Assembly (NCBI GenBank): GCA_934215475.1
Contig: CAKPZY010000020.1
Span: forward strand, 1-31,805
Direction of reading: 5' to 3'
Source: an uncultured Ligilactobacillus sp.
Lineage (GTDB): Bacteria > Bacillota > Bacilli > Lactobacillales > Lactobacillaceae
DNA: 31,805 nt
Made by a program: the position numbers and the translations under genes
In this document: piece after piece, positions 23,763 through 31,805 of the stretch
How positions within the stretch are numbered: position 1 is the stretch's first letter
Layout: the number at the start of each line of letters is the position of its first letter
Notes under the pieces: model-generated
Databases searched by the model: none
What the model was told of the DNA's origin: nothing
Seen by the model: only the letters and a program-made list of their open reading frames with translations

Positions 23763-24401
23763 CTAATTTTCTTCACCAAACGGATCTTCGCTAAGTTTAG
23801 GACCAGTGACTGTCTTGACCAAAACTGTCTGAGTTCTGGCATTCGCGTATTCCTCCAACGAAAAGCCATTTTGACCACTGACCACTTGGATATCAGCATG
23901 GACTCCATGGGTATTGATTCTAGCGAGCAAGTCTTGTGCATCCTTTTGTGATAACTTAGGGCAATCTTTTAAAAGGATGTCAAGGTCACTGGTAGCCTTC
24001 ACGGTTTCATGACCAGTTGCCAGCTCATAACCGCTGCTGCCTGCAATTCCCCAGTGATAACCGTGAAAGTCTTTGGTAATCTGTGGCAAAGCATGTAACG
24101 CAGGCAGTTTTGCCCGCCCAGATGCCAGTTTTTCCCACGGACGATGTTCTGCTAACTCATAAGGAGTTGTGATCTTTAAAGAAAAATTATCCGCCTTAGG
24201 ATCCAAATAACCGCCAAACCTGTGGGAACGTTCAAAACCACGTACGCCCACAGGGATGTGGTGCCATGTCTGATGACCGCGCCTAACCACCACTGTTCTG
24301 GTGTCGTTTAATGAATTTTTGACCCAACTTGGCACCTCAACATCACTATGAAACGCACTGATATTTGGCAACAAGATCAGATCGTGGGGAGCACAGATCA
24401 T
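23763..24401 (-). CDS. mdcG: phosphoribosyl-dephospho-CoA transferase MdcG
   Basis: Attaches the 2'-(5''-triphosphoribosyl)-3'-dephospho-CoA prosthetic group, made by MdcB, to the serine of apo-MdcC, releasing diphosphate. About 212 residues. N-terminal motif APHDLILLP is typical of MdcG. The catalytic nucleotidyltransferase motif is GIAGSSGYELATG followed by TSDLDILL, with the two aspartates that bind metal. Start: ATG at 24401 overlaps the mdcDE stop as ATGA; an ATG three codons earlier (24410) is also possible. Last gene of the core operon. Confidence 0.92.
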   Translation of the reverse strand: MICAPHDLILLPNISAFHSDVEVPSWVKNSLNDTRTVVVRRGHQTWHHIPVGVRGFERSHRFGGYLDPKADNFSLKITTPYELAEHRPWEKLASGRAKLPALHALPQITKDFHGYHWGIAGSSGYELATGHETVKATSDLDILLKDCPKLSQKDAQDLLARINTHGVHADIQVVSGQNGFSLEEYANARTQTVLVKTVTGPKLSEDPFGEEN

Positions 24402-26071
24402 TGTTCCCATTGGGCAGCCACGGCTTTACGCATCTTCAACGTTGCTTTGCGCCCGCTATCCTTAGCAATATCTGTTTCATAGCGGAAATGAAGGTTATTT
24501 TCACCTGCTCGTGCACTTTCAATTGCTTCACTGATAGTCTTTTGAACAGTTTTTAGCCCTTCGCTTGTCGGCTCCCATGATTTGATATTTGGCAGTAACT
24601 TGTAAAGTGCTCCTAATTTGCTGTAATTAACAATGTCATAAGCCATCGCAGGAACATTCTTTGTAGCTTCCTCTAATTCTTTGATGGTCCGCTGAGTAAT
24701 TCTAGCGGAACTTTCCTTGGACATAGCCTGAATGGTGATCGAGTCATCATCTAAAGCGATCAATCGGTTAGACTGTGCTCCATGGGCTAAAAAGCCACCT
24801 GAAACTGCATCACCTGGAATAAAGGCCATGACCGGATGACCAGCTTGCCTTGCTTTAGCGTAGGCAGCCGCACTTGAAGCTAATGCAACGTGGATCCCGA
24901 TCAATTCCTCTTTATAGCCATATGCTTGGCTGGGAACATCTACTACCGCGACGATCGGACGCTTAACGTCTTTATCCTCATCTGCTTCGATCACATGGTT
25001 AACAACATTGGCCAGTGTAAAGCCTTCCTGCAGACCGGCTTCCCCATGTCTGACCCGTGGAAAACGATTATTTTCATCCGGCACGATCGCGGTATATTCG
25101 ATCCCATCGACAGTAGCATGCAGGATCGTCGGGACTTCGCTGTCAGCATTTTTAATGCCCGTTAATTCTTCAAACCACAAACGGCCCCGACTCTTTGTGT
25201 GTTTAGCAGAGCCTCCGCCTTCTACTGCATCAGGCAGCGAATGCTTTTTTACATCAACATTCTGATACAATTTGCGGTAACTTTCTGGAGTCGCTGGTTT
25301 GGATAAGTCCAACTGATCTAACAAGGAAAGATAAAAATCAGCATGTTGTGTCCGATGAGCGTCCTTCTTAGAATTAATGGCCGCAATGACCGCCTTGCGG
25401 ATAGCATCAACGGAGTCTTCACTCACTTCGTCAGCTAAGCCCGTGGCTACACGTTGTCTAGTACCTAAGGTATTCCAAATCAAATCCTTATCACTGGAAT
25501 CAAACTCACGCACACCAGCCTCTTGTTCGATAACTTCTGGTCCGTTTAATGCGATCCGAGCCTTAGGAGTAGTGATCAGATACGACAAAATTGCCGCAGT
25601 GATAGACATGCCGCCAAATGAACCAACGCGGCCTGGTACTAACCCGATAACAGGCACGTATTTCTTCAAAGCAACTACAGCATTATGAATTTCAGAGATC
25701 GACAAGAGACCATAATTAGCTTCTTGTAGCCGGACACCACCCGTATCCAAGATCAAAATGGGATAAATGGTCTGGCCCTTCTTGTTATCGGCTAATGCTT
25801 CCTCTAAAGCGGCCACAATTTTTGCGCCGCTGACTTCGCCGATGCCGCCGCCTTGGAAGGCACCTTCGATCGAAATCACTACCGCATTATTGCCGTTGAT
25901 TTCGCCCTTCATGATGATCACACCGTCATCACTTTCTGGAACGATCCCTTGTGGTTCCAAGTGCGGTGAGATCATGTCATCGAATGGTCCAACTAATTCA
26001 CGACTAGTTTTAGGGTCAAGCAACGCCTTAACCCGCTCACGTCCATTTAATTCAACAAAACTATTCTCCAT
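24398..26071 (-). CDS. mdcDE: malonate decarboxylase beta/gamma subunit fusion, malonyl-S-ACP decarboxylase
   Basis: Decarboxylates malonyl-S-MdcC to acetyl-S-MdcC and CO2. The 557-residue product fuses the two crotonase-fold subunits that are separate (MdcD and MdcE) in Klebsiella, Acinetobacter and Pseudomonas. The beta part (about 1-290) has IEGAFQGGGIGEVSGAKI, LDTGGVRLQEAN and GLVPGRVGSFGGMSITAA. A linker (about 265-305) has PDAVEGGGSAKHTKSRG. The gamma part (about 306-557) has RHGEAGLQEGFTLANVV, VDVPSQAYGYKEE and IPGDAVSGGFLAHGAQSN. No stop or frameshift is seen in the linker. The ATG overlaps the mdcC end by 11 nt and has GGAGGTG inside mdcC. Confidence 0.93.
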   Translation of the reverse strand: MENSFVELNGRERVKALLDPKTSRELVGPFDDMISPHLEPQGIVPESDDGVIIMKGEINGNNAVVISIEGAFQGGGIGEVSGAKIVAALEEALADNKKGQTIYPILILDTGGVRLQEANYGLLSISEIHNAVVALKKYVPVIGLVPGRVGSFGGMSITAAILSYLITTPKARIALNGPEVIEQEAGVREFDSSDKDLIWNTLGTRQRVATGLADEVSEDSVDAIRKAVIAAINSKKDAHRTQHADFYLSLLDQLDLSKPATPESYRKLYQNVDVKKHSLPDAVEGGGSAKHTKSRGRLWFEELTGIKNADSEVPTILHATVDGIEYTAIVPDENNRFPRVRHGEAGLQEGFTLANVVNHVIEADEDKDVKRPIVAVVDVPSQAYGYKEELIGIHVALASSAAAYAKARQAGHPVMAFIPGDAVSGGFLAHGAQSNRLIALDDDSITIQAMSKESSARITQRTIKELEEATKNVPAMAYDIVNYSKLGALYKLLPNIKSWEPTSEGLKTVQKTISEAIESARAGENNLHFRYETDIAKDSGRKATLKMRKAVAAQWEQ

Positions 26072-26360
26072 TATTCAACACCTCCATTGCCTGGGTCAAA
26101 CGAAGATTAACTACACCTGGCGTAGCTCCAAAATCATTGATTTCAAAATCCGCCAGCAATGGATAGCGGTCAAAGAAACGGGTCAAAACATTTTTCCAAA
26201 CTTCTTTAAAGCCGTCACTTCCTGTAACGATCCTCAAAGTTGCTTGTTTGCCCTTAGCAGGTCGCAAGATCACTTCCAGGTCGCCCGAAGCAACAACGCC
26301 GATATGAACTGGCTTTTTCGCTGGCTTTGTTGCATCAAATTTAAACGATAATTTTTCCAT
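26061..26360 (-). CDS. mdcC: malonate decarboxylase acyl carrier protein (delta subunit) MdcC
   Basis: The 99-residue carrier protein of the complex. The prosthetic arm is attached to Ser25 in VVASGDLEVIL, matching the GSGDLEVL motif of known MdcC proteins. C-terminal half: FFDRYPLLADFEINDFGATPGVV, as in the family. The start ATG follows GGGGAGTG. It lies 172 nt after mdcA; in that gap (26361-26532) there is no gene and no convincing terminator, only a weak extended -10-like TGTTAAAAT near 26380. Overlaps mdcDE. Confidence 0.93.
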   Translation of the reverse strand: MEKLSFKFDATKPAKKPVHIGVVASGDLEVILRPAKGKQATLRIVTGSDGFKEVWKNVLTRFFDRYPLLADFEINDFGATPGVVNLRLTQAMEVLNNGE

Positions 26361-26532
26361 TTCATTTTCACTCCCCGTATTTTAACAGAGTTGGTAATAG
26401 TGACACTACCTACTTTTAAAACGATCATTTGTGCGCAGTGCTTATCTCAAAGCTGATATTCTTTAAAAAACATGCCCCTCATAGAAAGTTTCACAGAGCC
26501 TGCTTTATCAAGTTTAGCTTGCTTCGCTGCTT

Positions 26533-28179
26533 TTATGACCAGCTTCTGAATTTTGCTGGTGGATTATACAAACCACCTGACCACTTGACAATATCATCCA
26601 TCGTTTGTGCCGCTAACAATGACCTCTTTGCCTGGCCTCTTTTTACACAAAGGTCTTCTGGCAAGGCAACTATGCCACGATTTCTTAAGTCCTGCAGGGT
26701 ATTTTTATCGCTTCTTAAGCCGATCGGTGTCACACCGGCAATAGCTTCGATTGCTTTCTTACGCTCATCGATACTATCGGTTTTGTACAGGTATGCGATA
26801 CCTTCTTCAGTTACGATGTGAGTAGTATCTTGCGAATATATCATGATCGGCACATTTTTTAATTTAGCCTGTTTTTGCACTTGTTCTGCATCCAAATGAT
26901 CGACAAATGTCGGCTTCTTGTTTGAGCCGAAAGTTTCAACCATCTGAACAACTAATTTTTGCCCTTTACCCAATGGATCGTCTTTCGGGCGCAAGCTTTG
27001 CCATGCTGGAGTGGAATGCCTCCGTCCGGTTGGATTGCTGCCCATATTAGGTGCGCCGCCAAACCCTGACAAGCGACCATTTGTAACCGTCGAAGAATGA
27101 CCTAATTGATCGATCTGCAAAGTCGAGCCGACAAACATATCTAACGCATATTGCCCGGCTACTTGTCCCATTGCACGGTTAGAACGCATCGTGCCGTCAC
27201 GACCAACAAAGAAAATATCCGGCCGCGCTGCTATATATTTTTCCATCCCGACTTCACCGCCGAAACTATGGATCGATTTGACCCAGCCGCTTTCAATTGC
27301 GGGGATCAATGTTGGTGTCGGGTTTAATTCCCAGTTCGGCAAGATCTTGCCTTTTAATCCTAATTGTTCACCATAAGTCGGCAATAATAATTCGATTGCT
27401 GACGTGTTAAAACCAACGCCATGATTGGCTGATTGAACATTGTGTTTCTCGTAGATACCACGGATCGCCATCATGCCCATCAAGATCTGGATCTCGGTGA
27501 CGTTTTGCGGATCACGAGTAAATAATGGTTCCAAATGGTATGGATAAGGTGCTTGAACGACCACATCGACCCAGTCACCTGGAATGTCGACCCGCGGCAC
27601 CTTATCAACTATTTCATTTGCCTGCACGAGTACGATCCCGTCTTTGAAAGCCGCTGCTTCTGCAATAGCTGGCGTATCTTCGGTATTATACCCGGTATAT
27701 AGATTACCGTCTTTATCGGCTTTATCAGCTGCCAACAAAACAACGTTTGGGATCAGATCGATGTACATCCGCGCATACAATTCCAAATAAGTGTGGATAT
27801 CACCGACCGTCATTGTTCCATCTGCGATCATTTGCGCCACTCGTGTGCTTTGGGGTCCGGCAAATGAAAAGTCCATCTTACTTGCGATCCCTTTTTCAAA
27901 CACATCAAGGTGTTCCGGTAAGGAGATCGACGACATGATCACGTGCAGATCATGGACTTTTGCTGGATCAACTTTCGTTAAGGCCTTAGCCAAAAAATCA
28001 GCTTGTTTTTGGTTGTCGCCTTCTAAAACGACCCTATCTCTAGGTGAAATGACTGCTTCTAAAAGTTTTTCGATCTTATCGGGATCGCCAACTTTGCCGT
28101 TGACCAAATTTCCCAAGGCTTTTAACTTGGCTTGTTTGGCTTCACGGTGTGTGCTCCAGTCTTTTACGCTGTTACCCAT
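26533..28179 (-). CDS. mdcA: malonate decarboxylase alpha subunit MdcA (acetyl-S-ACP:malonate ACP transferase)
   Basis: Exchanges the acetyl group on MdcC for malonate, releasing acetate. 548 residues, family-typical length, related to CoA transferases. Recognisable parts: STHREAKQAKLKAL at the N-terminus, VVLEGDNQKQADFLAKAL, MSSISLPEHLDVFEKGIASKMDFSFAGPQS, NHGVGFNTSAIELLLPTYGE, LSGFGGAPNMGSNPTGRRHSTPAW, and the C-terminus WSGGLYNPPAKFRSW. The ATG follows GAGAGG and overlaps the mdcH stop by 8 nt, so translation is probably coupled. Confidence 0.95.
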   Translation of the reverse strand: MGNSVKDWSTHREAKQAKLKALGNLVNGKVGDPDKIEKLLEAVISPRDRVVLEGDNQKQADFLAKALTKVDPAKVHDLHVIMSSISLPEHLDVFEKGIASKMDFSFAGPQSTRVAQMIADGTMTVGDIHTYLELYARMYIDLIPNVVLLAADKADKDGNLYTGYNTEDTPAIAEAAAFKDGIVLVQANEIVDKVPRVDIPGDWVDVVVQAPYPYHLEPLFTRDPQNVTEIQILMGMMAIRGIYEKHNVQSANHGVGFNTSAIELLLPTYGEQLGLKGKILPNWELNPTPTLIPAIESGWVKSIHSFGGEVGMEKYIAARPDIFFVGRDGTMRSNRAMGQVAGQYALDMFVGSTLQIDQLGHSSTVTNGRLSGFGGAPNMGSNPTGRRHSTPAWQSLRPKDDPLGKGQKLVVQMVETFGSNKKPTFVDHLDAEQVQKQAKLKNVPIMIYSQDTTHIVTEEGIAYLYKTDSIDERKKAIEAIAGVTPIGLRSDKNTLQDLRNRGIVALPEDLCVKRGQAKRSLLAAQTMDDIVKWSGGLYNPPAKFRSWS

Positions 28180-29092
28180 TATTAAAACCTCTCTTCCACT
28201 TGTTTAACAAAAATGCAACGTCATCAACTGACATATTTCCTAATGAAACAGTTTGAATATCAGATGACTTTTGCTTCATTAGTTTGGTAAACGTTTGTCC
28301 TGGTTCAATTTCAACTGTTACGTTCGTTCCAAGTTCTAAAGCAACTTCGGCCATAGTGTCCCAGTATACCGGGTACATCAGATTGTGGCTCATGTCATAG
28401 CCAATATCTTTGGCCTTTGTCACTTCATGTCCATTGTAATTAGCCAAATAAACACAATTTGGATCTTCCAGTTTCAAATGAGAAACGTACTCGGACAATT
28501 TCTTGGCAGCAGGCTCCATCAAGGGCGAATGAGACGGTGAAGGAACTGCCAACCTCTTGGCGGTGCGTGCGCTATGGCTGCGAGCCAAGTCCAGGACCTG
28601 ATCGATCCCTGCGTAGGAACCAGAAAGGGAAACTTGCAGTTCAGAATTCTGGTTGGAAGCAAAAACCGGAGTTTTCTTAGAATTGACCTGTGCTGTTAAT
28701 TTTTCAACTTCGTTGCGCGTTAAACCAACGATGACGCCCATGCCGTACCCGCTAGGATACGCATTTTTCATCAAATTTGCCCGATGATAGACCAATTTGA
28801 TCGCATCATCTTCGCCAAATACACTTGCACAAACAGCTGCAGCAAAAACTCCTAAAGAATGTCCGCCAACGATATCAGGAGATAGGTCTGCTTTTGTAAG
28901 CTCTCTGACATCGTTTAGTTGAAGAACTAGCAACGATAACTGAATTTGCACCGGATCTTGGTAAGCAGTGGAATCGTCCGGCAGATCAAGTCCAGTCAGA
29001 TCCTTGACCCGCTTAAACAGATCAGGAGAAATGTTTTTCAGCATACCAGGAAATTGAGTACCTTGACCAGGAAACATCCAAAAAGTTTTCAA
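28172..29092 (-). CDS. mdcH: malonyl-CoA:MdcC transacylase MdcH
   Basis: Charges the carrier protein with malonyl from malonyl-CoA, which primes the decarboxylase cycle. 306 residues. FabD-like fold: FPGQGTQFPGM at the N-terminus, active Ser79 in GGHSLGVFAAA, the arginine in YHRANLM that holds the carboxylate, and the histidine in PSPSHSPLM. The start is TTG at 29092 with AAGGTGAG upstream. First gene of the operon, divergent from the LysR gene. A catalytically similar FabD exists in fatty acid synthesis, but this cluster position fixes the assignment. Confidence 0.93.
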   Translation of the reverse strand: MKTFWMFPGQGTQFPGMLKNISPDLFKRVKDLTGLDLPDDSTAYQDPVQIQLSLLVLQLNDVRELTKADLSPDIVGGHSLGVFAAAVCASVFGEDDAIKLVYHRANLMKNAYPSGYGMGVIVGLTRNEVEKLTAQVNSKKTPVFASNQNSELQVSLSGSYAGIDQVLDLARSHSARTAKRLAVPSPSHSPLMEPAAKKLSEYVSHLKLEDPNCVYLANYNGHEVTKAKDIGYDMSHNLMYPVYWDTMAEVALELGTNVTVEIEPGQTFTKLMKQKSSDIQTVSLGNMSVDDVAFLLNKWKRGFNNG

Positions 29093-29562
29093 GCGATCTC
29101 ACCTTCTTTGGAATATAATTCAATGTTAAATGAGTTAAAACAAACAATATTGTCATTCATTTTATTGCTACAGGTTAGATGCAGGGTATTGAAACAGAAT
29201 AGATACAACTTTCGCTTCCTAAACTTTAGTTGAAGTATAGAAAAAAATTGCCCTACCATTACGTAACTTTGCCATCCTGATTCACTGGCCTGCTTCCACT
29301 GGTTGCTTAAATTTGAATAAAGGCCTCCTTAACTTAAAGTGTAAATGTGTGCATGCCATTGGTAAAATAGTAAAATAGAAAGGTAGATAACCAATTAGTT
29401 ATTCAAAAAAACTGGAATGTGCTGTTCGGTACAGTAAACTCCACCACAGAATATTTGTTCAAGGCTTATGAGTCAAGCATTTAAGAGTGCTTTCAATATA
29501 CTCAAATATTCTAACCTTACTGCATATTTTTATTCGACAAGCTAAAGATGGAGGCCTTAACT
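29093..29562. promoter_or_regulatory. divergent promoter region between mdcH and the LysR gene
   Basis: About 470 nt without a gene. Candidate mdcH promoter (minus): -35 TTTAAC (29134-29139), 16-nt spacer, -10 TATATT (29112-29117). Candidate regulator promoter (plus): extended -10 TGGTAAAAT (29360-29368) with a weak -35. Inverted repeats that could be LysR sites: ACTT-N6-AAGT near 29230 and ATTGGT (29358-29363) / ACCAAT (29390-29395). All are tentative. Confidence 0.4.
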
Positions 29563-30441
29563 GTGAACTTAAATCAACTGCACTGTTTTTCAGTGGTTGC
29601 TCATCAAGAAAGCATTACCCACGCCTCACGGGAATTATTCATTTCTGAACCGGCCGTTAGCAAAATGATCAAGCAATTGGAAAGCGAACTTGCTATTCAA
29701 TTATTTGACCGAACAGGTCGTTCATTAAAGCTCAACCATGCAGGCAAGCTATTTTTAAGTTACGTGGACAGCAGCCTGGACGAATTACATCGTGGCCTAG
29801 TTGCTCTCAAACAAAAAACAAAGGAAGAGGAAGAACAATTTTCGATCCTGTTTCAAGTAGGATCGGGAATGATCGGAAATATTGCCGCCAGCATTCAAAA
29901 ATCGTTGCCCAACATTCGTCTCCAGATCGCCCAAAAATTTACCCAGGAAACAGACAAAACTCAGTATGATATGATCCTATCGAGCAAAAAGATCCACGAC
30001 TTCTTTTGCGTTCCCATCTTTACCGAGGACATTTTGATTGGCAGCAGCGGCTCAGGTTCAATTCAAGACCCTTGTATCAATTTTGGAGACCTCTACAAGT
30101 TTCCTTTCGTCGGTCTCAGTACTGACAGCCAATTGCGAAAGACAGTGGACAGTTACTTTGAAAAGACTGACCTGCTGATCAATTATAAATACGAAGCCGA
30201 CATTCCTTCAACCGTCCGTCAACTCATGGAATCTGGTGTCGGCGCGAGTTTTGTACCGGCGGTCACTTGGCAGGATATCGGCCGCAAATTACACCTTGCG
30301 AAAATCAAAGATTTCCCACTGAAACGAACGATCTATGTCTGTACCCCGCAGTCTAAGTTAACCGAAAATCAACGGAAGGTCACCAATCAATTGTTTGACA
30401 TATTTGTCAAAGCTAGGCAGACTGCTTTAGCCATAAATTAA
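29563..30441 (+). CDS. mdcR: LysR family regulator of the malonate genes (MdcR-like)
   Basis: A 292-residue LysR-type activator. The winged-helix domain (residues 1-60) reads NLNQLHCFSVVAHQESITHASRELFISEPAVSKMIKQLE, followed by LFDRTGRSLKLNHAG. The effector domain (about 90-290) has VGSGMIGNIAASIQKSLPNIRL and MESGVGASFVPAVTW. ATG at 29548 overlaps the ribosome binding site; GTG at 29563 lies 8 nt after GGAGG and gives the usual LysR N-terminus, so it is chosen. Divergent from mdcH, and convergent with mdcB. It probably activates both in response to malonate (inference from MdcR of other bacteria). Confidence 0.85.
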   Translation: MNLNQLHCFSVVAHQESITHASRELFISEPAVSKMIKQLESELAIQLFDRTGRSLKLNHAGKLFLSYVDSSLDELHRGLVALKQKTKEEEEQFSILFQVGSGMIGNIAASIQKSLPNIRLQIAQKFTQETDKTQYDMILSSKKIHDFFCVPIFTEDILIGSSGSGSIQDPCINFGDLYKFPFVGLSTDSQLRKTVDSYFEKTDLLINYKYEADIPSTVRQLMESGVGASFVPAVTWQDIGRKLHLAKIKDFPLKRTIYVCTPQSKLTENQRKVTNQLFDIFVKARQTALAIN

Positions 30442-30447
30442 TACAAA

Positions 30448-30477
30448 AAACCGGTGGATCGCTTAGACCACCGGTTT
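30448..30477. terminator. terminator between LysR gene and mdcB
   Basis: A perfect 10-bp stem AAACCGGTGG / CCACCGGTTT with a 10-nt loop. On the minus strand six T follow, so it ends mdcB best. On the plus strand the T-run is short. Confidence 0.85.
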
Positions 30478-30482
30478 ACTAT

Positions 30483-31352
30483 TTATAATTTGCTTGTTAA
30501 CAAGCCTAAAAAAATCGTTAAGATCAATAAGTCTGCCGATCCACCCAAACTTAACTTTTTGGTGGTGAAAATTTCATCCAGTTCACGAATTTTTTTGGAC
30601 CCATTTCTAGTACTACTCCCGCCTAATTCTAGAAACTCTGCGGCTTGACGCTGAGCCCACGCGACAATGTCCAACGAACCGGCTCGTTTGATCAAATTAC
30701 TGTCTTGTGTACATGAAACAATTTTCATAAAAGTATCAACCAGCCGTTCATTCCTGGTACCTTTTGTCTCACACAAATAAGGAAAACCATATTCGAAAAC
30801 AGCCGGGAAGCCCGCTGCTGCCTCTCCCCGGATGCCGGTGATGCCGTATTTGACAAACTGCCGCTCACCGGCTGTCAGTTCCTGCTCCTTTTTCAAACTT
30901 GTATTGGCAAAATCATGTTCCACCATTCCTACCAACATCTTTTGCACGATAGCTGGCAATTCTTGCGCCAAAAATTCACCATGTCCCTGTTGGTACCCGA
31001 CTGCGGTCACTAGGATACCTAGTGAGAAAATGGCACCTTTATGTGTATTCAAACCCGAAGTCGTTTTAAACATCTCTTTTTCCGCCACAATCCCATATCC
31101 CCTGATAATGGAAAACAAATGCCTGAGATCCTCTTCGTGAAATTCCGCTCCCGCAGCGAAACACTTTTCAAAATACGGCTGTAAGCAAAGAGCACTGTCA
31201 ATAAAATCAAAGGCATCCATGTCAGGATGTGCACCGGAACGAGTCGGGTCGACTAAACCTGGCTTGGGATTGACAGTGACTTCGTACAACAAAGCCCGCA
31301 CGGCATCATTTACCACGATTTCTTTACTTTGTTGTGTTGCCATCTGATTCAC
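30483..31352 (-). CDS. mdcB: triphosphoribosyl-dephospho-CoA synthase MdcB
   Basis: Makes 2'-(5''-triphosphoribosyl)-3'-dephospho-CoA from ATP and dephospho-CoA, the precursor of the MdcC prosthetic arm. 289 residues of the CitG/MdcB family: ALLYEVTVNPKPGLVDPTRSGAHPDMD, TTSGLNTHKGAIFSLGIL, GIRGEAAAGFPAVFEYGFP, and the terminal LGGSADLLILTIFL. Starts are GTG at 31352 (AAGGAA 7 nt upstream) or ATG at 31343. It lies on the far side of the regulator gene, not in the main operon. A candidate promoter lies upstream (TTGAAG, 17 nt, TATTGA), with an inverted repeat GGTA-N3-TACC between the boxes. Confidence 0.93.
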   Translation of the reverse strand: MNQMATQQSKEIVVNDAVRALLYEVTVNPKPGLVDPTRSGAHPDMDAFDFIDSALCLQPYFEKCFAAGAEFHEEDLRHLFSIIRGYGIVAEKEMFKTTSGLNTHKGAIFSLGILVTAVGYQQGHGEFLAQELPAIVQKMLVGMVEHDFANTSLKKEQELTAGERQFVKYGITGIRGEAAAGFPAVFEYGFPYLCETKGTRNERLVDTFMKIVSCTQDSNLIKRAGSLDIVAWAQRQAAEFLELGGSSTRNGSKKIRELDEIFTTKKLSLGGSADLLILTIFLGLLTSKL

Positions 31353-31548
31353 TCTCTCATTCCTTTTTTCCTATTAAAGATCAAGACTATCAATACGGTA
31401 GTTTACCACTCACTTCAAACAAACGCCACCTTCAACACGGTTACAAGGGAAAATCATTTTAAAACTAAATCGGAATAGAATTCGTAAAGTTTCTCTCATT
31501 CATCCTGGTGGAAACCAATTATCCTAGTTGATTTTTGCATTTTTATTG

Positions 31549-31805
31549 GCAACCACGCTATCAGACATTACTTCGCTATTTTTATGTCTGATACTCAGGT
31601 ATCCAACATTACTTTCCCGTTTCTTTATTAGATACTCCACTATCCAACATTACTTTCCCATTCCTTTATTAGATACTCCACTATCCAACGTTACTTTCCC
31701 ATTCCTTTATTAGATACTCCACTATCCGACGTTACTTTCCCATTCCTTTATTAGATACTCCACTATCCGACGTTACTTTCCCATTCCTTTATTAGATACT
31801 CCACT
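31549..31805. repeat. 41-bp tandem repeat array running off the right edge
   Basis: Unit start GATACTCCAC recurs at 31631, 31672, 31713, 31754 and 31795, an exact 41-nt period. A diverged copy begins at 31590 and a more decayed one near 31549. The unit contains ACTATCCGACGTTAC and TTTCCCATTCCTTTATTA. The left copies differ (CAACATT instead of CGACGTT) while the right ones are nearly identical. The period is not a multiple of three, and no spacers occur, so it is neither coding nor CRISPR. Between mdcB and the array (31353-31548) no gene is seen. Confidence 0.95.

Noticed and set aside
26361..26532. A missing gene between mdcA and mdcC
   Set aside because: The MdcA C-terminus looks complete and no frame with a ribosome binding site fits in the 172-nt gap.
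31528..31713. 61-codon ORF on the plus strand
   Set aside because: It lies within the 41-bp tandem repeat, whose period is not a multiple of three, and has no ribosome binding site.
31549..31805. CRISPR-like repeat array
   Set aside because: The 41-bp units are contiguous with no unique spacers, and no cas gene is nearby. It is a plain tandem repeat.

Overview
The window looks like chromosomal DNA of a low-GC Gram-positive lactic acid bacterium of the Lactobacillaceae. The reasons are the codon use, the strong AGGAGG-type ribosome binding sites with many TTG/GTG starts, a T-box leader, a TPP riboswitch, a CcpA-type cre site, and families such as ThiT, YkoEDC, Jag, PadR/HAAS/DUF4097/PspC and an Aad/VanX-like dipeptidase. 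The species cannot be named from the sequence alone.

Layout. 1-254 is the 3' end of a P-loop kinase-like gene. 440-4038 (minus) is a thiamine/HMP uptake operon: TPP riboswitch, intrinsic terminator, ykoE, ykoD, ykoC, then thiT. 4124-6980 (minus) holds an UPF0210/DUF711 (PFL family) gene, its ACT-domain partner and an MFS exporter. 7112-7663 (plus) is a RimL-type acetyltransferase. 7881-10723 (plus) is an amino-acid ABC transporter operon behind an unusual T-box leader with one Stem I and two successive antiterminator/terminator modules; the likely amino acid is histidine. 10850-13105 (minus) is an envelope-stress type operon (HAAS/DUF1700, DUF4097, PadR, PspC) whose -10 box lies inside a palindrome. 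13454-16229 holds a VanX-like dipeptidase, an epoxide-hydrolase-like alpha/beta hydrolase, a YaeR-type VOC protein and an OhrR-like regulator. 16355-17173 (minus) is jag, whose N-terminal domain is reached only through a non-standard ACG start. 17531-20332 (plus) is PEP synthase with a promoter, a cre site and a leader of about 370 nt. Next come a homocysteine S-methyltransferase (minus) and a membrane acyltransferase (plus).

22899-31352 is a complete biotin-independent malonate decarboxylase locus. mdcH-mdcA-mdcC-mdcDE-mdcG run on the minus strand, mostly with overlapping ends. A divergent LysR regulator (mdcR-like) lies upstream, and mdcB converges on it. MdcB and MdcG make and attach the triphosphoribosyl-dephospho-CoA arm to Ser25 of MdcC. 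MdcH charges it with malonyl, MdcA exchanges acetyl for malonate, and the fused MdcDE decarboxylates. An alpha/beta hydrolase follows mdcG behind a terminator. No malonate transporter is visible. The window ends in a 41-bp tandem repeat array that runs off the right edge.

The observations most worth following up are the tandem T-box with two different discriminator-pairing bases, the ACG start of jag, the long structured leader of the PEP synthase gene, the OhrR/VOC pairing, and the 41-bp repeat array.
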